Assembly (NCBI RefSeq): GCF_029504655.1 | Contig: NZ_JAQFIL010000001.1 | Location: 5,833,001-5,897,000, forward strand | From: Catalinimonas alkaloidigena | GTDB taxonomy: Bacteria; Bacteroidota; Bacteroidia; Cytophagales; Cyclobacteriaceae | Length of the DNA: 64,000 nucleotides | Direction: 5' to 3' | Shown: positions 36,074-43,831 of the stretch, piece by piece | Layout of the letters: every line of letters begins with the position of its first letter | How positions within the stretch are numbered: position 1 is the stretch's first letter | Position numbers and translations under genes: made by a program | Notes under the pieces: generated by a model | What the model was told of the DNA's origin: nothing | Seen by the model: the letters and a program-made list of their open reading frames with translations, nothing else | Database searches by the model: none

Positions 36074-36143
36074 AAGGTTAAATGAAGCATAGTCTGCCAA
36101 AAGATTGTTAAAGTGAAGTTACCACACTTTACCTAACAATTAC

Positions 36144-36971
36144 ATGACAGACTATACTATTGCAATATATTGTTTTATGGACGATTATTTAAAAATCAGC
36201 CAACCCAACATAGACATTCGTCGCAAAGTAAGTGATGCGGAGATATTAACTACTGCCCTGCTCTCAGCCCAGTACTTTTATGGCAACCAGCACACTACTT
36301 GTCAATACATGCAGCAACATCATGGGATGGCCAAAATAGACAAGTCTAACTTTAATCGCCATCTGCATCGCCTATCAAATACTTTAATCAGGATCTTTTT
36401 AGCATTGGGGGAGAGTCTCAAGCAACTCAACACTGCAAGTCGCTACTTAATAGATTCGTTCCCAGTAGCTGTTTGTAAAAACATTCGTATTGGGAGGTGC
36501 AAGCTACTAAAACATGAATCTTATCGGGGATACAATGCCTCCAAACGACAGTATTTCTATGGTTTTAAGGTACAGGTAGTTACCACCGCCGATGGTATAC
36601 CAGTGGATTATTTGATCACGGCTGGTTCTATTCACGACAATACAGCTTTACAAGCTATGTCCCTATCCTTACCTCAAGGTAGTGAACTTTATGCTGACAG
36701 TGCTTATACGCATTATGAGTTGGAAGACCTTTATGAAGAATGCGATCAGGTGCGCCTATTGGTAGAGCGAAAATCTAACTCAAAAAGGCAGGATAACGCA
36801 GCTATGCGTTTTTTAAAAAAGCATTACAGAAAGCGTATTGAAACCTGATTCAGCCAAGTTACTGCTCGCTTTCCCGGAAAAATCCATGCAGTTACCCCAC
36901 AGGGGTTCTTGCTCAAGGTCGTTCTCTTCCTATTTGCTTTTACTTTTAACAAAACATTATCCACAACTTAA
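36144..36971 (+). pseudogene. IS982-family DDE transposase with an internal TGA
   Basis: The frame codes an IS982 transposase of 275 codons: DAEILTTALLSAQYFYGN at the N-terminus, the first catalytic Asp in YLIDSFPVAVCKNIRI, YGFKVQVVTTADGIPVDYLI, the second Asp in ELYADSAYTHYELEDL and the Glu in KRIET. After KRIET a TGA at 36846-36848 stops the frame. In the same frame FSQVTARFPGKIHAVTPQGF, then LLKVVLFLFAF, follow until TAA at 36971, the normal family C-terminus. The last 41 residues are therefore lost unless the TGA is read through. The catalytic residues precede the stop, so activity is doubtful but not excluded. Confidence 0.85.
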
Positions 36972-36974
36972 ATT
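36956..36974 (-). repeat. Right terminal inverted repeat of the IS982-family element
   Basis: Read on the minus strand AATTTAAGTTGTGGATAAT. It overlaps the transposase stop codon. Confidence 0.7.
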
Positions 36975-37518
36975 AATTTACCTAAACGCTCCCAAAGCGC
37001 CCTTTGCTGTTTCGTATCCGCATGGCGCACAAAGGTGGCCAGATGAGGGTAGTGATGTGCTGTACTTTCCGGAACAGGAACCAGCAGATGCGCATCTCTC
37101 CCCAGATTGCAGAAATCACATACGGGCTGATCAGTATGGGAAAAGTATTGCCTAAATGCTTCTGTATCAGGTTCTACTTTAGAAAGCTGAAGGCTATTTA
37201 CCAGTACAAACTCAAAGGGGCGTAAGATCGACGATTTTGTAAGTGGAGGACACTCCCAAAAAAATGCTGAAAAAGGGGCTTCTGCCAGTATTGAGCTAAA
37301 GAAATCACAAAATGCAATACTCTCCTGCCAAAGACGAAGCACATTAGAAAATGTAAGTTGATGGTCACGCTCTGACAAATAATACTTAAATACCTTTCCT
37401 TTTTGTAAAGTTTCCGACGTAGCCTTCCACATTATAGATTGGTTTTTTCAGGATAAAATTAGAAATTAAAAACAAGCTTTCAGAAATTGCTGTCATTATC
37501 AAATCATCTTCGTATTTC

Positions 37519-38076
37519 ATGAAAATTGCCTATATACTTTTCAATGGTATCACCTGGCTTGACTTTTTTGGTGTATATGATCCCTTGACTCGTTTGCAGT
37601 CTTTAAAATTTATCCCAAAACTTCAGTGGGACCTTTGCTCATTTACTGAAAAGGTTTCCGATAACTTTGGTTTGCAGGTAGTGCCTACTAAAATCAGGGA
37701 GTCACTGTCTACCTATGATGCTCTCATCGTTCCCGGCGGTTTTGGCACCCGTCCTTTACGTTTTGACAAGCCTTTTCTTGACTGGATTCGTACTGCTGAG
37801 CCGGTAAAACAGAAGATATCCGTCTGTACCGGAAGTCTGGTGCTGGGCGCAGCCGGTTTTTTGATCAACCGCAAGGCTACCACTAACTTTCAGGAGTATG
37901 AAACCCTAAAGCCTTACTGTAAAGAGGTCGTAGCAGAACGAATTGTAGAAGATCAAAACATCATTACTGCCGGAGCGGTTTCTTCGTCCTTAGACTTGGG
38001 TTTATACCTTTGTGAGAAATGGTCAGGAAAAGAAGCGGCAGCTCAGGTAAGAAAGCGAATGGCATACCGTGGCTAA
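37519..38076 (+). CDS. DJ-1/PfpI-family protein
   Basis: A 185-aa cytoplasmic protein of the DJ-1/PfpI (glutamine amidotransferase-like) superfamily. The nucleophile elbow is ISVCTGSLVLGAAGFL with the reactive Cys; YDALIVPGGFGTRPL precedes it, and the N-terminal FNGITWLDFFGVYDPL is typical of the subgroup similar to isonitrile hydratase and to the N-terminal domain of some AraC regulators. No DNA-binding domain is attached. Members act as hydratases, glyoxalases or stress proteins; the activity here cannot be decided. Confidence 0.87.
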   Translation: MKIAYILFNGITWLDFFGVYDPLTRLQSLKFIPKLQWDLCSFTEKVSDNFGLQVVPTKIRESLSTYDALIVPGGFGTRPLRFDKPFLDWIRTAEPVKQKISVCTGSLVLGAAGFLINRKATTNFQEYETLKPYCKEVVAERIVEDQNIITAGAVSSSLDLGLYLCEKWSGKEAAAQVRKRMAYRG

Positions 38077-38156
38077 GAAAGCAACGCCAGATTTGTTTGT
38101 AGAACGACCATGAGCCAGCCGTACAGTCGTTCTACTTAAACCGCAATGTGATACGA

Positions 38157-39047
38157 TTAATCGTTCAGGTAGCCGCGTTCCAGCATCCACTCTTCACAAA
38201 GCCCCGGCCAACTGGAGAAAGCCGTACCGGGCGCGCCCATCCCAAGTCCGTGTCTGCCTTTTTCAAAAATATGCATCTCAACCGGGATGTTTCTCTTCTT
38301 CAGTTCCAGATAAAAGTAGATGCTGTTTTCTGGAGGAACCGACTGATCTTCAGTAGTATGTACTAAAAAAGCAGGAGGTGTATCGTCTGTAACCTGTAAC
38401 TCATTAGAAAGCAGACGCACCGTGGCGGGGTCAGCATCTTCTCCCAGCAATGAGACACGTGAACCACTATGTTGATAATCTTCAGTGAAAGAAATCACCG
38501 GATATAGTAAAACCATAAAATCTGGGCGACTGCTTTCCTGATCAACGGGGTCCGAAGCCCCTTCCATACCTGCATCAAAGTGAGTACCCAGAGTAGATGC
38601 CATATGACCTCCTGCGGAGAAGCCCAGCACGCCAATACGCTCTTCATCTATATTCCAGTCTGCAGCATTTGCCCTCACCGTTCGTATGGCTCGCTTGCCA
38701 TCGTTCATCGGGATAGGATGCTTATAGCCGTTACGTCCCAGGCGATAAGTCAAAATATAGGCAGACACCCCAAAGCTATTAAGCCAGCGGGCAATTTGGT
38801 GTCCTTCATGATCCATGGCCAACATATTATATCCGCCTCCCGGACATACAACCACTGCAGCACCAGTAGCTATATTTTCGGGGGCAGGGTAGCGAATCAG
38901 CATGGGTTGGTCTTTTTCTTCCTGTCCCATAGCACCAGGGGCGCCTTCCGGCCAGAGAAACAGACTATCTACAGCTTCCTGAGCCCGTATTACTGGCGTG
39001 CTCAATAAACAGAAAAAAATGAGTAGCAAAGATTTGTTCAGGTGCAT
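38157..39047 (-). CDS. Secreted alpha/beta-hydrolase, acetyl-esterase type
   Basis: A 296-aa exported esterase. After the signal peptide (SLLLIFFCLLSTPVIRAQ) comes LFLWPEGAPGA, typical of Bacteroidota acetylxylan-esterase-like enzymes. The oxyanion region is VVCPGGGYNMLAMDHEG, the nucleophile elbow GFSAGGHMA, and the catalytic His lies in EKGRHGLGMG; the acid is likely in HTTEDQSVPPENS. It probably removes acyl groups from sugars in the periplasm. The start is the ATG at 39045-39047, as the upstream codons are not signal-like. It lies 67 bases after the RraA-like gene on the same strand and is probably co-transcribed. Confidence 0.87.
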   Translation of the reverse strand: MHLNKSLLLIFFCLLSTPVIRAQEAVDSLFLWPEGAPGAMGQEEKDQPMLIRYPAPENIATGAAVVVCPGGGYNMLAMDHEGHQIARWLNSFGVSAYILTYRLGRNGYKHPIPMNDGKRAIRTVRANAADWNIDEERIGVLGFSAGGHMASTLGTHFDAGMEGASDPVDQESSRPDFMVLLYPVISFTEDYQHSGSRVSLLGEDADPATVRLLSNELQVTDDTPPAFLVHTTEDQSVPPENSIYFYLELKKRNIPVEMHIFEKGRHGLGMGAPGTAFSSWPGLCEEWMLERGYLND

Positions 39048-39114
39048 GCTTAGTTTATTTTGAGAATTAAAATTGATCATAGACAATCCGTCTGCTAAAA
39101 TTGGCGGGAAATAT

Positions 39115-39921
39115 TTATTCGTTTTCTTTTTCTACGGTGAAGTCCATCGGTAAGCCTAGTTCCTCATAGAGTTTCTTACGGGCGGCCATATCAATATTCT
39201 TTTCCTCACGAGCAGCGTCGGCGACCTCTAATGCACGCGCTCTGGGTACTACAATGACCCCATCTCCATCGGCTACGATCACATCGCCGGGATGAATATA
39301 TACACTCCCTACTACGACAGGCTCATTATATGACTCCAGTTCATTACGACCCGGGCGGATGCCTCTGCCCCGCTTAAAATAATCCATGTACACCGGAATG
39401 CCCTGCTTGATGATTTCATCGGTATCCCGTACTCCCCCGGCAGATACGATACCTACTGCGCCCTTACTTTTCCAGATCATACTATTATTTGATCCGGTGG
39501 TACCGGTATCACCATCATCAGCATTATCAATGACAATGATATCTCCCGGACGGATGTCTTCAATAAAGGGCTCCGCAGAAAGATGGGTGTACCACTGGTC
39601 TCTAAAATTTTTGTACTCTTCCCGAGATACCTCTCCTAAAGATTGCATACGATTAGTGGGCACATAACGCACTGTAAAAGCGATCCCCACCATTTGATGT
39701 TCAAAATTTTCTATGTCTTTCCAGAGGGGAGAAATTTCAGGAGCCATAAGGCCCACATCCATCAGTCCAAGCATGTCCATGCCATCAGAAACATCAGCTA
39801 CCCTAAGGCCTTCATAAAGTTTGATAAGTTGCTCATTGGTAAGCGCTGGCTGTGGCTGGGCCTGCAATGTACCCACGCTAAAAAAGACTAGCAGAATTAA
39901 ATTACATACAAAGGTTTTCAT
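39115..39921 (-). CDS. Exported RraA-like protein
   Basis: A 268-aa protein with signal peptide (LILLVFFSVGTLQAQ) and one RraA/HMG-aldolase-type domain. It contains DVSDGMDMLGLMD, DIIVIDNADDGDTGTTGSN, GAVGIVSAGGVRDTDEI with the substrate/metal motif GGVRD, and HPGDVIVADGDGVIVVPRA. Cytoplasmic relatives inhibit RNase E or cleave 4-hydroxy-4-methyl-2-oxoglutarate. Export argues against an RNase E role; a lyase acting on a periplasmic acid is more likely. It precedes the esterase gene, suggesting a shared catabolic role. Confidence 0.85.
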   Translation of the reverse strand: MKTFVCNLILLVFFSVGTLQAQPQPALTNEQLIKLYEGLRVADVSDGMDMLGLMDVGLMAPEISPLWKDIENFEHQMVGIAFTVRYVPTNRMQSLGEVSREEYKNFRDQWYTHLSAEPFIEDIRPGDIIVIDNADDGDTGTTGSNNSMIWKSKGAVGIVSAGGVRDTDEIIKQGIPVYMDYFKRGRGIRPGRNELESYNEPVVVGSVYIHPGDVIVADGDGVIVVPRARALEVADAAREEKNIDMAARKKLYEELGLPMDFTVEKENE

Positions 39922-40300
39922 AGGTTGTCGTATATTAATGAATTACAGAATATTGGATTCGTAATATGCTGTGTAGTCTTGGTCAACTCATTCTTCAGGA
40001 GCTTAGACTAAGCTGTACAACTTATGTATAAATTTAATAACCAACAATCGTTTGCTGGCTTCATATCCCTGATGTTTTGTCCTCCTTCAGCTTTGTTTCT
40101 GTTTTCTACTCAGGGGAAACCTGCTTTGTAAAGGAAACTTCTTCAGTCTACTGTTTTTTGGTTAGCAGAGTGAATTTGCCAGGCAGCATACCTGAATTGA
40201 TAGGAATATAGTCCGGAGGTTAAGATTAAGAATTGATACGATCTGTTTTTATCATTCTGCCTGCAGATAATAAAAAACCAGAAAAACTTAGGGGTGTAAC
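39922..40300. other. Spacer without recognisable gene
   Basis: Between the RraA-like gene and the tiny transcription unit I see no credible coding region. The promoter of the RraA-esterase pair must lie near 39930-40050, but no clear consensus box was found. Confidence 0.5.
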
Positions 40301-40338
40301 AAAAAAAGAACAGGAGAGCAAATAACTTACTCCCCTGT
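40301..40338 (-). terminator. Rho-independent terminator of the tiny unit
   Basis: On the minus strand ACAGGGGAG (40338-40330) pairs with CTCTCCTGT (40318-40310), nine pairs with one G-T wobble, followed by TCTTTTTTT to 40301. Confidence 0.75.
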
Positions 40339-40358
40339 GAATGCCAACTGCTGGTCAA

Positions 40359-40424
40359 TCATTTGGTAGGTATCAATTCCAGTGAAAACGCCAACATTAT
40401 TACTAGTAAACCAATCCAACTCAT
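40359..40424 (-). CDS. Predicted 21-residue hydrophobic peptide
   Basis: A very short frame starting with ATG at 40422-40424 and ending in TGA at 40359-40361. The peptide begins MSWIGLLVIML and ends LELIPTK: a single hydrophobic stretch of about 15 residues with a basic C-terminal residue, as in small single-span membrane peptides. It is the only frame between a near-consensus promoter 28 bases upstream and a terminator 21 bases downstream, so the roughly 150-base transcript is either its mRNA or a small regulatory RNA. I know no family for it. Confidence 0.45.
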   Translation of the reverse strand: MSWIGLLVIMLAFSLELIPTK

Positions 40425-40451
40425 ATTTTTACATTTATATCTATAACTATA

Positions 40452-40482
40452 CAAATGTAATAAAATAATTAAAATAATACAA
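40452..40482 (-). promoter_or_regulatory. Near-consensus Bacteroidota promoter
   Basis: On the minus strand TTG (40482-40480), exactly 20 bases, then TACATTTG (40459-40452). It matches TTG-N19/21-TAnnTTTG at every fixed position and is the best promoter found in the window. Confidence 0.7.
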
Positions 40483-40825
40483 TTTATTTATTTTATATTA
40501 AAATTTTTATTTTCTCTTAGCTCCTGAACTTATTAAGTTACAAGATATTTCATATCAAGTTTAGCAGTTTCATGAGGCGGTTAATGATTATCATCAAAAC
40601 GCAGCAGAAGGCATTCAAATGGCTGAATTCAAGTGTCATTCAAACTGAGTATATTTTACTATTTTTTTTAAGCAGGGGCTAAGCTACATAACTTTTACAG
40701 CCTGGTTCTGCTTATATACATGCACGGATAAAAGCATACTTGAAATACAAAAACAAGTGTAATATCAGACCAGCCGCTTTATCCCTGTATATAATAATTT
40801 TCTTTTACTTTAATTTATTGGATAT

Positions 40826-41101
40826 ATGTCAGCGTATCAGAGTTTCAAGAAGACCGGTTTCAAAACGAAAATCAAGATTGTTGCAAAGCATGGTATCTTT
40901 ATAGAAAGTCGTCAGGCTTATGGTTGTACTATTCGGCTCTTCGCCATTCAGGATTTTTATATAGAGATATGGAGTTGTTGGCTTTTTCCCTGGCGTAATA
41001 TTGTCAACATTCGCACTTTTAAAAAGAGCACTAATCTGACCCCATACCTCAACCGCATAGATATAAGGGCACTTTTATCTCGGGGGAGTTTACATAGCTG
41101 A
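40826..41101 (+). CDS. Conserved small protein of unknown function (91 aa), paralogue of the one at 609
   Basis: A small basic protein without signal peptide or membrane segment. It shares with the 85-aa product at 609-866 the core IEIWSxxxFPWxxIVNI, the preceding G-x5-R segment and TPYL near the end, in one ungapped alignment. The N-terminus is Lys-rich (FKKTGFKTKIKIVAKH). The long AT-rich stretch before it probably holds its promoter. No family name or function is recognised; the aromatic-rich strands suggest a small beta domain, perhaps regulatory. Confidence 0.6.
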   Translation: MSAYQSFKKTGFKTKIKIVAKHGIFIESRQAYGCTIRLFAIQDFYIEIWSCWLFPWRNIVNIRTFKKSTNLTPYLNRIDIRALLSRGSLHS

Positions 41102-41354
41102 TGAAATTTTGATTCCTAAATACACGGGGCGTTTCAGGATACCGAGGTAGTAATTCTAAGGGAAGTTTCTTTCTTCACTTCCTCCTTTTAAGCCTACATG
41201 ACATTCGGTTCTTTTATTTGCTTTTTCAGTCCTGTAATAAAAAAACAAAGTGTATCGAGCAATGTTAGAGAATGTATGCTTGCCTATTTTGCTGTAAGAT
41301 GCGTTAGGCAATCATAAGTCAAAACATTTTTTATCCTATAATCTATAATTCAAA

Positions 41355-42362
41355 ATGTCTGTCATCCATCTGAGCAATGTTGTAGTAATTACCGGAGCAT
41401 CGGGAGGCGTAGGAAGAGCTACTGCTCGTGAGTTTGCAAGAAAAGGCTATAAAGTTGCGCTACTGGCCCGCGGTAAAGAGGGACTTGAAGGAGCCAGCAA
41501 AGATGTGGAAGCTTTGGGGGGAAAAGCACTTGCTATTCAGCTTGATCTGGCTAATGCCGAGGAAGTAGAAGGAGCGGCCGAACGCATTGAAGAAGAACTT
41601 GGTCCGATCAGTATCTGGGTCAACAATGCTATGAATTCCGTTTTTTCTCCTGTAAAGGAAATGAAAGCTGAAGAGTACAAACGGGTTACTGAAGTCACGT
41701 ACCTTGGTCAAGTATACGGAACACTGGCAGCATATAAACGAATGCGCAAGCGCAACAGTGGCTCTATCATATTGGTAGGTTCAGCCCTGGCTTTTAGAGG
41801 CATCCCCCTGCAATCTGCATACTGTGCCTCAAAACATGCCATCCAGGGATTTTTTGATTCTTTCCGTTCCGAACTTATCCATGATGAAAGTAACATAAAT
41901 GTATCTATGATACAGCTTCCTGCTATGAACACTACACAGTTTGCCTGGGTAAAATCTCGTCTACCTATGAAAGGTAAACCTATGGGCAAAATTTACCAGC
42001 CTGAGGTAGCAGCTCGTGCTATTTTTTATGCTGCACATCATCAGCAGAGAAGTATTTATGTAGGTTCTGCTACTGCTCAAACCATAGTGGGTAATAAATT
42101 TTTTCCGGGTCTCCTAGACCACTATCTGGCAAAGGTTGGCTATACAGGACAGCAGACAGATGAAGCAGAGGAGCCAGGTCGTCCACATAACTTATGGGAG
42201 CCTATCAAGGAAGATCGCGGATCTCATGGTAGTTTTGACAGTGAGGCTACTGATTATAGCCTTGAACTACAGGCTACTACTACCCAACGGAATACTACGC
42301 TAGCAGTACTTGCCACCGGATTACTGGCAGCCATTACTTTGCTCTGGGTAAAGAAAAACTAA
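41355..42362 (+). CDS. Short-chain dehydrogenase/reductase with C-terminal membrane anchor
   Basis: A 335-aa SDR enzyme. The cofactor loop is TGASGGVGRATAREFA, the NNAG-like motif is VNNAMNSVF, and the catalytic Ser-Tyr-Lys are in VGSALAFRG and YCASKHAIQGF. Residues about 240-300 are a tail with PHNLWEP typical of a Bacteroidota/proteobacterial SDR subgroup, and the end (LAVLATGLLAAITLLWVKK) is a single membrane helix, so the enzyme is probably tail-anchored to the inner membrane. Substrate unknown. It stands alone before the polysaccharide locus. Confidence 0.9.
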   Translation: MSVIHLSNVVVITGASGGVGRATAREFARKGYKVALLARGKEGLEGASKDVEALGGKALAIQLDLANAEEVEGAAERIEEELGPISIWVNNAMNSVFSPVKEMKAEEYKRVTEVTYLGQVYGTLAAYKRMRKRNSGSIILVGSALAFRGIPLQSAYCASKHAIQGFFDSFRSELIHDESNINVSMIQLPAMNTTQFAWVKSRLPMKGKPMGKIYQPEVAARAIFYAAHHQQRSIYVGSATAQTIVGNKFFPGLLDHYLAKVGYTGQQTDEAEEPGRPHNLWEPIKEDRGSHGSFDSEATDYSLELQATTTQRNTTLAVLATGLLAAITLLWVKKN

Positions 42363-42919
42363 GGTTTTAACTTTATAATGTTTTCTTGTCGGCTGAGCTT
42401 AATGATGCACTGTTCTGTCTGATACTTTCGGTACTCACAGGCAAAGTCTTTCATAAGCCTTTGAATCAACAGTTGATACGTTTATGCCTGTTAGGCTTTG
42501 CAATTCCTCCTGATATCACAGCTCTCTTGTTTACTCAAGAATAATATAAGTTTATTCCTATTTCTCTTCTGAAAGCAGGATTGCTGCCTGACATAAACAG
42601 CCTAACAGGCAAGATTTTCATATATCTGCAGGCGAGATCATGCTCTCTTTTTAAGAGACATGCTTACCGTAGAATATTATTGCGATAACTTTGCATTAGA
42701 ATTAATCTTTCATAATTTTCCGAGCTTGATTTTCAGAACAAAATGCATAATAACCCCTGCATTAATCTTTTTTTATTTGCTTATTGTATCAAACGCTCAT
42801 ATTCAAAAAATATAATTTTTGAATAAATTTTTTATTATGAAATCACAAGGTTAATTTGTGACCAAAATCATAATTTTACTAGGTTTTAGTTAAATCCTCT
42901 AAATTTATTTCATTCTAAA
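42363..42919. other. AT-rich spacer with a separated 12-bp inverted repeat
   Basis: No gene is seen. GCCTGTTAGGCT at 42486-42497 recurs inverted as AGCCTAACAGGC at 42599-42610, 101 bases apart. A TAACTTTG box lies at 42686-42693 without a good -33 partner. The segment separates the SDR gene from the polysaccharide locus. Confidence 0.5.
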
Positions 42920-43693
42920 ATGAAATCTTTATCCTTTTTTCTTTTATTGCTACTTACCATTGTCTCCTGTATACCTAACAAACAAGTAGTTTACTTTCCC
43001 AATCCCGAATTCAGCACTGAGGTTTCTACAGAGATACATAACCCAAGACAAATCTATCGCCTTCAACCCAGAGATGTATTGTCTGTAAGGATTCTGACTC
43101 TTGATTCAGAATCTGCGGCTTATTTTAATATTCAACCAAATACTGGATTTATGAACCTAAATCCAGCGGGCTTTTATCTCAACGGATATTCTATCGATGA
43201 AGAAGGTAACATTTTTTTACCTGAAGTTGGGCCAGTTAATGTCCTTGATTTAACGCTCAATGAAGCACAATCCGTCATCGCCGATGCCATAGGTGAATAT
43301 CTAAGTACGGCAACAGTAATCGTTAAACTTACCAGCTTCAAAATTACTGTACTTGGAGAGGTGAATAATCCAGGTTATTACTATGTATATAACGACCAGG
43401 CTAATTTACTTGAAGGGCTTGGCTTGGCAAGTGATCTTACTGAATTCGGTAATCGTGAAAATATTACGCTCATTCGTCAAACAGAAGATGGATCTGAAGT
43501 AGTGTTGCTTAACCTTAAAGATCCAGACATATTATCTTCCAAATACTACTTCCTTCAGCCAAATGATGTGATTTATGTCCAACCTCTAAAAGCCAAGAAT
43601 ACGCGCAGCAACTTAAGTACCTTCACGATTCTAAGCGTACTCTTTGGAGCCATTTCCAGCACCATACTTTTGCTTAGATATGTAAATGATTAA
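42920..43693 (+). CDS. Polysaccharide export outer-membrane lipoprotein, Wza-like
   Basis: A 257-aa lipoprotein (lipobox TIVSC, Cys17). Residues about 45-135 are the Poly_export domain (IYRLQPRDVLSVRILTLD, SIDEEGNIFLPEVG), followed by an SLBB-type domain (ITVLGEVNNPGYYYVYNDQ) and LQPNDVIYVQPLK. A C-terminal membrane helix (FTILSVLFGAISSTILLLRY) would cross the outer membrane, as in Wza. It forms the export channel for the polysaccharide made by the genes that follow and should work with the Wzc-like kinase at 58551. It is a single-gene unit ended by a terminator. Confidence 0.9.
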   Translation: MKSLSFFLLLLLTIVSCIPNKQVVYFPNPEFSTEVSTEIHNPRQIYRLQPRDVLSVRILTLDSESAAYFNIQPNTGFMNLNPAGFYLNGYSIDEEGNIFLPEVGPVNVLDLTLNEAQSVIADAIGEYLSTATVIVKLTSFKITVLGEVNNPGYYYVYNDQANLLEGLGLASDLTEFGNRENITLIRQTEDGSEVVLLNLKDPDILSSKYYFLQPNDVIYVQPLKAKNTRSNLSTFTILSVLFGAISSTILLLRYVND

Positions 43694-43728
43694 GCAGATA
43701 GTAGTTTTATAGTTTGATAAAAAACTGA

Positions 43729-43766
43729 AAAGCCTTTATCACAACTTTTTGATAAAGGCTTTTTTC
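43729..43766 (+). terminator. Rho-independent terminator after the Wza-like gene
   Basis: AAAGCCTTTATCA at 43729-43741 pairs perfectly with 43750-43762, followed by Ts. The A-run on the left side lets it act on both strands, serving the convergent epimerase operon too. Confidence 0.85.
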
Positions 43767-43831
43767 TTTGGTAATAGCATCGCTAACTATTATTAGCTTG
43801 GATATTTGTTTACACAACTCAATAATGATGA

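Larger units (their letters stand above)
36055..36974 (+). mobile_element. IS982-family insertion sequence, 920 bp
   Basis: The limits are fixed by the interrupted host gene. The flanks are AATTT at 36050-36054 and AATTT at 36975-36979, a 5-bp target duplication. The imperfect terminal inverted repeats are AACTCAAGTTGCGAATTAA at 36055-36073 and, read inwards on the minus strand, AATTTAAGTTGTGGATAAT at 36974-36956, 13 of 19 matching. The single transposase frame runs nearly to the right end, as in IS982 elements. Confidence 0.85.
35917..37432 (-). pseudogene. DUF6940-type gene split by an IS982-family insertion
   Basis: The N-terminal part (37432 to 36975) reads MWKATSETLQKGKVFKYYL, later FRPF-type FEFVLVNS, HLATFVRHADTKQQRALWERLGK. 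The C-terminal part lies beyond the element (36049 to 35917) and reads EEKVSQKLLWMSTSGLGVYW then LHIRLDSRPKYYQFDPYR and a TGA. Removing 36055-36974 and one AAATT copy gives RLGKLVEEKV in one frame and an intact protein of 196 aa. The ends match the family I know as DUF6940, a bacterial protein of unknown function. The insertion therefore appears recent, with no other damage seen. Confidence 0.85.

Noticed and set aside
36838..37155. 105-codon plus-strand frame overlapping the IS right end
   Set aside because: It is in another frame than the transposase tail and runs antisense into the DUF6940-type gene.
40143..40358. 71-codon minus-strand frame below the tiny peptide gene
   Set aside because: It crosses the terminator hairpin at 40301-40338 and its translation has no recognisable pattern.
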